In this document: piece after piece, positions 26,407-33,246 of the stretch
Position numbering within the stretch: position 1 is the stretch's first letter
Layout of the letters: each line of letters begins with the position of its first letter
DNA from: Thioalkalivibrio sp. ALJ21
Lineage (GTDB): Bacteria; Pseudomonadota; Gammaproteobacteria; Ectothiorhodospirales; Ectothiorhodospiraceae
Reading direction: 5' to 3'
DNA length: 64,000 nucleotides
Assembly: GCF_000378605.1 (NCBI RefSeq)
Contig: NZ_KB905155.1
Coordinates: forward strand, 372,001-436,000
Notes under the pieces: model-generated
Databases searched by the model: none
The model's input: the letters and a program-made list of their open reading frames with translations, nothing else
Told to the model about the DNA's origin: nothing
Position numbers and translations under genes: made by a program

Positions 26407-27114
26407 TCACCAGTCGCTCGCGCGGGGCAGATGCAGGGTGAAGCTCGCCAGATCGCTGCGCACGACACCCGATTCGATCGGCGCGCGGGTCACGGCGGCC
26501 CAGGTTTCCGAGGCATTGAAGTGATGCCGGGCGAGGTCCACGTCCTCGCGGATGATGAACAGGATGTCGTTGACCCAGACCCGCTGGAACTCGTGGCGGG
26601 TATAGCTCTTGACCCCTAGCGCGGGATCTCCGACCAGTATCCGCCCGCCTTCGATCCCCTTGATCACCACGAAGTGGCGATAGCCGCGGGTCTCGATCAT
26701 CGCGATCGCCGGCACCCCGAGGTTCTCGAGGTCGTCCAGCCCGATGCGAAAGCCGTCGGCGGGCAGGCCCTTCTGGCCCTCCAGGTAGTGCTTCATGTCG
26801 AGCATGGAGAAGCCCTGCTCGCGGATCAGGTCCTGGTCGCCGTGGCGGAACATGCTGTCAAAGGTCTCGACCTCGGTGGTGGGGCGGTCGTAGTGATACG
26901 TGAGCAGGGTGGCCAGGGCGGCGGAGCCGCAGCTGAAGTCGTAACGCTGTGGGACGATGGAGCGAAAGCGCAGGTCTTTCAGGCTCTCCACTGGCACATT
27001 CATGCTGCCGATCATGCCCGGGAACTGGGCCCCACTGGCCCATGCAGACAGGGTGGGTGAAAACATCAGAGTGGTGGTGATGACTGCGCAGAGGAACCAT
27101 CGGCGGATGGGCAT
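26407..27114 (-). CDS. fapD: FapD-like C39-family cysteine peptidase
   Basis: The 235-residue protein has a signal peptide (residues 1-27) and a papain-like C39 fold with a complete active site: Gln57 and Cys62 in QRYDFSCGSAAL, His147 in GYRHFVVI and Asp163 in VGDPALGVK. Unlike bacteriocin ABC exporters the peptidase is a stand-alone exported protein, exactly as in FapD of the Pseudomonas Fap system, where it is needed for amyloid secretion. It lies between the small amyloid-type protein upstream and the unassigned exported protein downstream. Its substrate is probably one of these secreted partners. Confidence 0.85.
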   Translation of the reverse strand: MPIRRWFLCAVITTTLMFSPTLSAWASGAQFPGMIGSMNVPVESLKDLRFRSIVPQRYDFSCGSAALATLLTYHYDRPTTEVETFDSMFRHGDQDLIREQGFSMLDMKHYLEGQKGLPADGFRIGLDDLENLGVPAIAMIETRGYRHFVVIKGIEGGRILVGDPALGVKSYTRHEFQRVWVNDILFIIREDVDLARHHFNASETWAAVTRAPIESGVVRSDLASFTLHLPRASDW

Positions 27115-27124
27115 CGGTGATTCC

Positions 27125-27517
27125 TCAGGGGTTGATCGTGATATTCACGATCATCGATTCCTGTATGGCGACGTTATTGCCGCTGTTCTGAATGACCGTG
27201 GAGATCCCTCGGGCGTTGTCGAAGGCACCGGCCGCCACGAAGTTCTTGCCGGTTGTGGAGTTCACGGCGTGGTTGTTCGCAAGGTCGATGCGCGAATGGA
27301 TCTGACCGAGCTGGATATTGGTTACGCCCTGGCGTGCCCGTTGCGCGTCCAGGGTGGCCAGATCGACCACCTCATAGGCGTCGGGACCCGAGCCGAGCAG
27401 CAGTGTATCGCCGGCCGGCGAGACGTCGGCATGGGCGATGGCTGTCACCAGCAGCATGCCGGCGGACAGAAAGGCAGCAGAAACGATGCCGCCCCGGTGG
27501 GCTGACGGATTACACAT
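27125..27517 (-). CDS. Minor amyloid/nucleator-type secreted protein (FapA/B-like)
   Basis: The 130-residue protein has a signal peptide (to about Ala30) and no Ser-Asp repeats. Its C terminus, VIQNSGNNVAIQESMIVNITIN, matches the end of the large repeat protein upstream (QVSQNSGANSLTQQQVSVQA) in the spacing of QNSGxN and later Gln residues, and both have FVA before it. The pair therefore look like a minor and a major subunit of one fibre. The ATG at 27517 after AGAGGG is chosen over 27535. It is separated from the major subunit gene by two hairpins that may lower its expression. Confidence 0.75.
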   Translation of the reverse strand: MCNPSAHRGGIVSAAFLSAGMLLVTAIAHADVSPAGDTLLLGSGPDAYEVVDLATLDAQRARQGVTNIQLGQIHSRIDLANNHAVNSTTGKNFVAAGAFDNARGISTVIQNSGNNVAIQESMIVNITINP

Positions 27518-27545
27518 GACCGGACCCTCTTGCATGGCAGGGAGA

Positions 27546-27595
27546 ATGCGGCGGGGATGGTCCCCGCCGCATGCCGTTCCGACACGCGGTGTCGG
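27546..27595 (-). promoter_or_regulatory. Two stacked hairpins behind the amyloid gene
   Basis: CCGACAC-GCG-GTGTCGG (27579-27595) ends exactly at the amyloid stop. A second perfect 12-bp stem with a 3-nt loop (27546-27557, 27561-27572) follows. There is no T tract after either on the minus strand, so they are better seen as RNA-stabilising or partial attenuating structures than as full terminators. Such a block lets the major subunit outnumber the downstream gene products. Confidence 0.65.
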
Positions 27596-28459
27596 TTAGT
27601 TGCCCAGGTTCAGATGTGCCTGCACCGAGACCTGCTGCTGGGTCAGGCTGTTCGCGCCGCTGTTCTGCGAGACCTGGGTAATCCCCGCCGGAGCCACGAA
27701 GGAATCCGAGCCGATGTAGTTGTGGCTCTCCTGGTTGGCATGACCCGCGATGTCGACGTAGTTCCCGGTCACGGTACCCGACAGCTCGTTCTGGCTGACC
27801 ACGGCGTTCACCTGCAGCGTCGTGTTGAAGCTGTCCGTCGCGGTGCTGTTGCCGGAATCCATGATTGCCAGGCTGTTGTCGGAGTTGTCGCTCTGGTCAC
27901 GGGTCACCGAGGCGGTGGAGCCGTTGTTGGCCGCCGCGCTGTTGTCGTCCGCATTGGCCGAGCTGTTATCCGAGTTGTCGTTACCCGAATCCGAAATGTT
28001 CAGGCTGTTGTCGGAACTGTCATTGCCCGAATCAGCGATGTTGGTACTGTTATCGGAGCTGTCGTTCCCGGAGTCCGAGATATTCAGGCTGTTGTCCGAA
28101 TTGTCATTGCCGGAATCCGAGACGGTGGTGTTGCCCGAGTCGGCGATGTTCGTGCTGTTGTCGGAGCTGTCGTTCCCGGAGTCGGAGATATTCAGGCTGT
28201 TATCCGAGCTGTCATTGCCGGAGTCCGAGACGTTGGTGCTGTTGTCCGAGCTGTTGGACAGGTCGGAGTCATTAATCGCGACCGCCTGGGAATACTCGTT
28301 CGCCGAGGCGCCGCCGCCATCGGCCGAGGAGGTGGCGGTGGCGGTTTGATCACCGACTTCGCCATCGGCGGTATTGGTCGGGTTGGCCAGGGCCAGGCCC
28401 GAGCTCAGGCCGAAGGCCAGGGCGATAGCGGAAGCAATCAGGGTCTTTTTGAAGTTCAT
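27596..28459 (-). CDS. fapC: Major functional-amyloid subunit with Ser-Asp-Asn repeats (FapC-like)
   Basis: The 287-residue protein has a signal peptide (cleaved near ALA, residue 25), a Ser/Gly/Ala linker and about seven repeats of a 13-residue unit around SDSGNDSSDNSLNI (residues 70-165). An Asn/Gln-rich C-terminal part with QNSGAN and LTQQQVSVQ follows. There is no Cys and few Lys or Arg after the signal; the repeats are strongly acidic. Repeat-bearing secreted proteins beside a C39 peptidase and an outer-membrane barrel are the hallmark of Fap amyloids. GGAGAC precedes the ATG. It is first in the minus-strand operon, behind a sigma54 promoter candidate. A calcium-binding adhesin is the alternative reading. 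Confidence 0.78.
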   Translation of the reverse strand: MNFKKTLIASAIALAFGLSSGLALANPTNTADGEVGDQTATATSSADGGGASANEYSQAVAINDSDLSNSSDNSTNVSDSGNDSSDNSLNISDSGNDSSDNSTNIADSGNTTVSDSGNDNSDNSLNISDSGNDSSDNSTNIADSGNDSSDNSLNISDSGNDNSDNSSANADDNSAAANNGSTASVTRDQSDNSDNSLAIMDSGNSTATDSFNTTLQVNAVVSQNELSGTVTGNYVDIAGHANQESHNYIGSDSFVAPAGITQVSQNSGANSLTQQQVSVQAHLNLGN

Positions 28460-28543
28460 GGCTTTGTCTCCATTGGCTAGCTAGCAATAGACGGTTGTCG
28501 TAGCCCCCGGTACACGTGGCCCGTGCTACGCAACAACCCAACT

Positions 28544-28559
28544 AGCAGGAGTTGGGCCA
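28544..28559 (-). promoter_or_regulatory. Sigma54 (-24/-12) promoter candidate for the amyloid operon
   Basis: On the minus strand TGGCCC-AACTC-CTGCT keeps the invariant GG and GC dinucleotides at the required 10-bp spacing and fits TGGCAC-N5-TTGCW with two mismatches. A start site near 28533 would give a leader of about 75 nt. It overlaps an inverted repeat, CCCAACT-N6-AGTTGGG (28537-28556). A sigma54 activator gene lies at the other end of the locus. Confidence 0.6.
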
Positions 28560-28895
28560 GTGGAAGAGTTGTCTGGTAAAACAATGACTTATTACGTGGA
28601 GGGGTATCGCGATTGGACGCAATCTGTGCCATCCGCGATACAGTGCGCTCGCTCGGGAGCGGCCGTGTGGTGTCTAACCCTTTGAGTTAACTACAGAATT
28701 TTTTTTCGCGTCAGTGAATCACCGAGGAGACACCAGGTACGCCAGCTGAGGTGGCCGCGGGCGGACTTGCAGGGTAGAGGGGGTGGTGGCGGTCGGGAAG
28801 GAGGCCGTTGCAGCGCATCGGGAGATGCAGAGGGGGCGCCTGGCAGGTGGATGCAGCGAGATTGTGGGGCTGCCTGGCAGCCCCTTTGATGCGGA
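28560..28895. other. Upstream region of the amyloid operon, no gene seen
   Basis: This 336-bp stretch lies between the ferredoxin stop and the sigma54 candidate. I see no plausible gene in it. It contains an A/T-rich patch (28681-28710) and is the place to look for binding sites of the VpsR-like activator, which normally lie 80-150 bp upstream of a -24/-12 promoter. Confidence 0.5.
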
Positions 28896-29219
28896 TTAGC
28901 GTTCCAGATGCTTCAGCTTGCCCTCGACGCCGTCCCACTCCTCGGCGTCTTCCGGCGGATCCTTGCGCGCGGTGATCACCGGCCAGGTGCGCGAGAGTTC
29001 GGCATTCAGCTCGATAAACTCGAGCTGGTCCTCCGGGACGTCGTCCTCCGGCACAATGGCCTCGGCCGGGCACTCCGGCTCGCAGAGCGTGCAGTCGATG
29101 CACTCGTCAGGGTCGATCGCGAGGAAGTTGGGGCCTTCGTGGAAGCAGTCGACCGGGCAGACCTCGACGCAATCGGTGTACTTGCACTTGATGCAGTTCT
29201 CGAGAACGACAAACGTCAT
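28896..29219 (-). CDS. fdxA: 7Fe ferredoxin FdxA ([3Fe-4S][4Fe-4S])
   Basis: This 107-residue ferredoxin has the first cluster pattern [18 protein letters not shown], which has an extra Cys spacing typical of 3Fe-4S/4Fe-4S proteins. The second is [16 protein letters not shown]. The C-terminal extension ([21 protein letters not shown]) is that of Azotobacter-type FdI. It is a soluble, low-potential electron carrier. GGGAGA precedes the ATG at 29219; an open frame to 29306 is ignored. It is a single gene between the amyloid region and the ERCC4 nuclease, with no obvious partner nearby. Confidence 0.94.
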   Translation of the reverse strand: MTFVVLENCIKCKYTDCVEVCPVDCFHEGPNFLAIDPDECIDCTLCEPECPAEAIVPEDDVPEDQLEFIELNAELSRTWPVITARKDPPEDAEEWDGVEGKLKHLER

Positions 29220-29375
29220 GGGTTTCTCCCTGAAATCAGTGAATTGCGGTCCCGCCTTCCGGTGGTCTGGCGAGCGCCGCCGCGCGTGGCCCCGGGGCCT
29301 GCGCATGGGCTACAGCGCGCATTGTAACGTCAGGCGGGGGGCGAGACACGTGAATCCTCGCACCCTGCGGGATCA

Positions 29376-29399
29376 AGGAAACACTGATCAGTGTTTCCT
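29376..29399. repeat. AGGAAACACTGATC dispersed palindrome (copy 2)
   Basis: A perfect 24-bp palindrome (AGGAAACACTGA and its complement) runs into the stop codon of the ERCC4 nuclease gene. The first 14 bases are identical to the element at 6755-6786. As a loopless palindrome it could fold as a terminator stem on either strand. Confidence 0.75.
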
Positions 29400-30045
29400 A
29401 ACCCTTGCGGCTCCCATGGGTCACGACGGACTCGATGCGCTGGGCGCGTTCCAGGTCCATGCCATCGACCTCGGCTAGCTGCTCCGCATCCGTATTCAGC
29501 ACATCGCGCACGCTGCCGAACTGGCGCAGCAGGTCCCGGGCCAGATCGGGTTCCACACCGGGCAGGCCGCTGACAATGAACTCCGCCGCTGCACGGCGCT
29601 TTTCGGGCTTGGCGGGCCGCGCGATTGGGTCGGGGTCCACCTGGGCGTTCATGCCCAGCAGGTAGATCAGCATGCCGCTGGTGTCTTCGTCATTGGACGG
29701 CAGCACACTGATCCCGAGCGCGATCGTCAGGTGCGTCAGGGCGCGATGGATGTCCAGCGCCTGCTGGTGGAAGCGGGGCTCGTAGAGATCCCCCTCGACC
29801 ACGTAGATCACCTTTTCATGCGTTGCCTTCAGCTTGGCGGCGTTCTCCCACAGGGTCTGGTCCACGACGCTCAGGACCATGTCGGTGGCGGACTTGCGCT
29901 CCACGACGACCCCATTGGGGAGTTCGTAGTCGCCGACATCGAGATCGACGAACTCCAGCTCCACGCCCTCCAGGCGCTCGAGGCGCTGGATGATCTTGCC
30001 CTGTTCGCGGCGATCCACGCGGATCGGGAGATGCAACTGACTCAT
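29398..30045 (-). CDS. ERCC4/XPF-type nuclease with C-terminal helix-hairpin-helix
   Basis: The 215-residue protein has an XPF/Hef-type nuclease domain (1-140) with the catalytic pattern DRREQGKIIQRLE, VDLDVGDYELPN and VVVERKSATDMVLS, that is the GDX(n)ERKxxxD core with Asp, Glu, Arg and Lys present. A tandem HhH-like region follows (about 150-210, VSGLPGVEPDLARDLLRQFGSV). The eukaryotic and archaeal relatives cut branched DNA; bacterial stand-alone versions are uncommon and little studied. GGAG precedes the ATG at 30045. It is divergent from the small Rossmann gene at 30232. Confidence 0.87.
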   Translation of the reverse strand: MSQLHLPIRVDRREQGKIIQRLERLEGVELEFVDLDVGDYELPNGVVVERKSATDMVLSVVDQTLWENAAKLKATHEKVIYVVEGDLYEPRFHQQALDIHRALTHLTIALGISVLPSNDEDTSGMLIYLLGMNAQVDPDPIARPAKPEKRRAAAEFIVSGLPGVEPDLARDLLRQFGSVRDVLNTDAEQLAEVDGMDLERAQRIESVVTHGSRKG

Positions 30046-30231
30046 GCGGTGTACTCCATTGCAGTGAATTCGCCGAGTGTAGGGGGCTCGAACCCGGGGG
30101 CCCAAAAGGCCCGATCTTCCCCATGTCTCCGCCCGCTTCTCTCGGGCGTGCGAAAGCGAGGATGTCCCCTATACTCGGATGGGCATGCCGAACGATGCAT
30201 GCCGGATATAACGAAAACACAGGAGGGAGTG

Positions 30232-30603
30232 ATGGCGATTCAGATCGCGATTGTTGGGCTGGGCCGCGTGGGGGGCCGTTTTCTGGAACTGCTGCTGGAT
30301 AGCGATACGCCGGGAATGGAGATTTGCGCGGTATCGGAACAGGGCGACACCGATGGCCGCAAATTGGCGCAGGCGCGCGGGATTCCGGTGGAATCGGTCG
30401 AGGAAATCCTGGCCCGTGGCGATCAGGTGGATGTGGTCTATGACCTGACGGGGCAGGCCGAGGTACGCCAGCGCCTTCGCGAGGGGATGCAGCGTGGGGG
30501 TAATCGCCACACCGTGGTGGCGCCCGAGGTCATGGCGCATCTGACCTGGTCGCTGCTGACGCACGAGGCCCCGCCGGACGTCCACGCGAACATGGGCTAC
30601 TGA
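30232..30603 (+). CDS. Small Rossmann-fold NAD(P)-binding protein
   Basis: The 123-residue protein has an N-terminal dinucleotide-binding motif, IAIVGLGRVGGRFLELLL, and a second strand ending in CAVSEQGD, as in homoserine-dehydrogenase-type N-terminal domains. The catalytic domain is absent, so the protein could be a redox or nucleotide sensor rather than an enzyme. GGAGGGAG precedes the ATG at 30232; the frame is open further upstream but without a start signal. A GC-rich hairpin (30619-30643) separates it from the converging GGDEF-EAL gene. Confidence 0.8.
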   Translation: MAIQIAIVGLGRVGGRFLELLLDSDTPGMEICAVSEQGDTDGRKLAQARGIPVESVEEILARGDQVDVVYDLTGQAEVRQRLREGMQRGGNRHTVVAPEVMAHLTWSLLTHEAPPDVHANMGY

Positions 30604-30618
30604 CCAGGGGTTAACCGG

Positions 30619-30643
30619 GCGGTCGGGGTTCGTTCCCGGCCGC
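30619..30643. terminator. Possible bidirectional terminator stem
   Basis: GCGGTCGGG and CCCGGCCGC (one G-T pair) flank a 7-nt loop between convergent genes. No clear T tract follows, so the terminator call is tentative. Confidence 0.35.
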
Positions 30644-30661
30644 ACCGGTGTTCCACGGTAT

Positions 30662-33079
30662 TCAGCCGGCGACCGATCCGGAACGCCGGCTTTCCGCGAC
30701 CGGAACAGGACACGGTTCCAGGGGCTCCGGCACATGGAGTCCGAAGCCCTGGGCATAGTCCACACCCACCAGCCGCAGGGCGTCCATCAGGCTCTCGTGC
30801 GAGACACACTCCGCGACCGTCTGGACCCCGATCACCCGTCCGATGTGGTGAATGCTCTCGACCATCGCGCGGCTGACCCGGTCCTCCGCCATGTCACGCA
30901 CGAAGCTGCCATCGATCTTCAGGTAGTCGACCTTTAGTGTCTTGAGATAGCCGAACGAGGCCATACCCGTCCCGAAGTCGTCCAGGGAGAAGTGGCAGCC
31001 TATGCCGCGCAACTCGCGGATGAAGCGGCTGGCCTGGCTCAGGTTGGCGATCGCGGCGGTCTCGGTAATCTCGAAACAGATTCGGCTGGGTTCGACGCCG
31101 CTTTGTCCGATCTGGTCAATGATGTAGTCCAGCATGCCTCGGTCGCAGAGGGACTGGCCGGACAGGTTCACGGCGAAGTGGCCTTCGGTATCGGTGTCAG
31201 TGGCGGCGTGCTGAAAAACCCGCTTGATGACCCAGCGATCGATCGCGGGCATCTGCCCGTAGCGCTCTGCGGCGGGGATGAAGGTGGACGGCAGGACGAC
31301 CGTGCCGTCCTCCTCGACCATGCGCAGCAGGACCTCGGTGTGTGTCGGTTCGTCACCGGAGACCGGGACGATCTTTTGTCCGTGTAGCCAGAACCGGTTG
31401 TGCTGCAGGGCATGGGTAATGCGCTGGACGCAGTTCATCTCGCCCTGGCAATGCGACAGCTCGGCATCCCCGCTCCGCGAGACATGGATGCGGTTGCGTC
31501 CCTGTTCCTTGGCCAGATAGCAGGCGGCGTCGGCCTCGCTCATGTACTGCACCGTGTCTTTCACGTGCCCGAACACCGGGACGACCCCGATGCTGATCCC
31601 GACGCGGAAGATCCGTCCCTGCCACTCGAACCGGTAGTTGTCGACGGTTGTGCGCAGGGTCTCCGCGATGCGTTCCGCCTGCACCAGCGGGCAGTTCGAC
31701 AGCAGCACGCCAAACTCGTCGCCTCCCAGGCGTGCCAGGGTGTCGCTCTCGCGCAGCTGGCTGTGCAGCTGCGAGGTCAGCTGGCACAACAGGTCGTCGC
31801 CTGCCCCGTGTCCGCAGGTGTCGTTGACCAGCTTGAACTGGTCCAGGTCCATGTAGAGCAGGGCGTGTTCGCGGTTTTCCTGCTGGGCCGTGGCCACCAG
31901 CTGGCTCAGGCGCCGCTCGAACTCCGCACGGTTGGCCAGCGAGGTCAGGCAATCGTGTGTGGCGGCCCAGGACAGCTCGCGGGCCATCTCGCGCGCCTTG
32001 GAGACATCGCGGAACACCAGGGCCGCGCCGATGGTGGTGCCGTCGCGGTCACGGATGGGGGCCGAGACCTCTTCGATCGCGTGTTCGCGACCCTCGGCCG
32101 AGATCAGGATGGCCTCTTGATCCAGCGTACAGGCCGTGCCGTCCGGCATGCGTTCGGTCAGCGGATGGTGGAGCCGCTCGCCGGTGGACTCCCGGATGAT
32201 GTGGAACACGCTTGCGAGGGGTTGGTTGTAGGCGGACGCCTGGTCCCATCCCGTCAGGTGTTCGGCGACCGGGTTGAGGTAGTCGACCCGGCCCTCGAGG
32301 TCCGTGGTGATCACGCCATCGCCAATGGCGTGCAATGTGACCTGGGCGCGTTCCTTTTCTTCGTGCAGTGCGGATTCGATCCGCCGCGTATGACGCAGGA
32401 CACCCAGCGTGATCAGCACACCCATCAGTAGGGCGGCGCCGCCGAGCACCAGCATCAGGACGACCGCGGTACGGTATTGACGCGCGGTGTCGCGCACGGC
32501 TGTCAGTCCGGCCTCCTGCTGAAGGTTGATCATCGCGTCCAGGTGTTCCAGCACGCGCCCCTGTTTCGGGATAGCCTCCGCGAGCAGCCAGCTCGTCGCC
32601 TCGTCGGTCTCGCCGTCCAGGATGTGGTCGAGCACGCGTTCCTGGACCTGAACCGCGCGCTCGGTCAGTCCGCGGGATTCGTCCAGCAGCCGCTGCTCGG
32701 CGGCCGTCATCGGCATCGCATCCAGCTGCTGGCGGTTGTACATGAACTTCGAGGCATGGCCACGAAAGGTCATGATCCCTTCATCGAGGTCGAACGGGTC
32801 GGTGGTGATCGACAGCTGGAGCAGGGTTACCGAGCGTTCGCGGGCGGCGTTGCGCATGTTGCCCAGCAGCTCGGTCTTCACGTTGTGTTCGTGGACGATC
32901 AGCTCGAGGCGGTCGTGCACCTGAGCCATACGATTCAGGCCCAGCGCGATCAGCGCGGCCATCAACACGAGCACGATGGTAAACCCGAGTCCAATCACCC
33001 AGGTGGAACGGCTGCGCAGCTCCGGCGGCGCGCTGCCGCCTGGCCCGGATGCCGGCCCTTTGTGAAATCTCCCTGCCAC
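30662..33079 (-). CDS. Membrane GGDEF-EAL protein with four-helix sensor and PAS domain
   Basis: The 805-residue protein has a helix at about 24-50, a periplasmic four-helix-bundle-type sensor to about 200, a second helix (205-230) and a PAS domain (about 245-365). GGDEF (375-530, [12 protein letters not shown]) and EAL (545-790) domains follow. The EAL motif reads EVLLR, which keeps the ExLxR core, with NLSGQSL and DDFGTGMASFGYLK, so phosphodiesterase activity is possible. The GGDEF site is intact. Either activity may dominate. The GTG at 33079 follows GGGAG at good spacing; the GTG at 33085 is too close to it. It is tandem with another GGDEF-EAL gene 167 bp upstream. Confidence 0.9.
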   Translation of the reverse strand: MAGRFHKGPASGPGGSAPPELRSRSTWVIGLGFTIVLVLMAALIALGLNRMAQVHDRLELIVHEHNVKTELLGNMRNAARERSVTLLQLSITTDPFDLDEGIMTFRGHASKFMYNRQQLDAMPMTAAEQRLLDESRGLTERAVQVQERVLDHILDGETDEATSWLLAEAIPKQGRVLEHLDAMINLQQEAGLTAVRDTARQYRTAVVLMLVLGGAALLMGVLITLGVLRHTRRIESALHEEKERAQVTLHAIGDGVITTDLEGRVDYLNPVAEHLTGWDQASAYNQPLASVFHIIRESTGERLHHPLTERMPDGTACTLDQEAILISAEGREHAIEEVSAPIRDRDGTTIGAALVFRDVSKAREMARELSWAATHDCLTSLANRAEFERRLSQLVATAQQENREHALLYMDLDQFKLVNDTCGHGAGDDLLCQLTSQLHSQLRESDTLARLGGDEFGVLLSNCPLVQAERIAETLRTTVDNYRFEWQGRIFRVGISIGVVPVFGHVKDTVQYMSEADAACYLAKEQGRNRIHVSRSGDAELSHCQGEMNCVQRITHALQHNRFWLHGQKIVPVSGDEPTHTEVLLRMVEEDGTVVLPSTFIPAAERYGQMPAIDRWVIKRVFQHAATDTDTEGHFAVNLSGQSLCDRGMLDYIIDQIGQSGVEPSRICFEITETAAIANLSQASRFIRELRGIGCHFSLDDFGTGMASFGYLKTLKVDYLKIDGSFVRDMAEDRVSRAMVESIHHIGRVIGVQTVAECVSHESLMDALRLVGVDYAQGFGLHVPEPLEPCPVPVAESRRSGSVAG

Positions 33080-33246
33080 GCCCACTCCCTGTGTCGCGAG
33101 GGGGCTCGGCCGAGCTGGCGTCCCCCTTCCTTCTTTTTATGACCCGTTCATTCCAGGCGTTATGTTGCTGATTCAATGGGAGTGTTAGCTGACTGTCAAA
33201 CAGTGAATGCTAATGCATGTTCAAAGTGCAGCTAGCAGGGCGGGTT

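Noticed and set aside
28618-28632. TGGCACAGATTGC on the minus strand as a sigma54 promoter
   Set aside because: The two half-sites match well, but only 8 bp separate GG and GC instead of 10, which sigma54 does not tolerate. The site at 28544-28559 has correct spacing.
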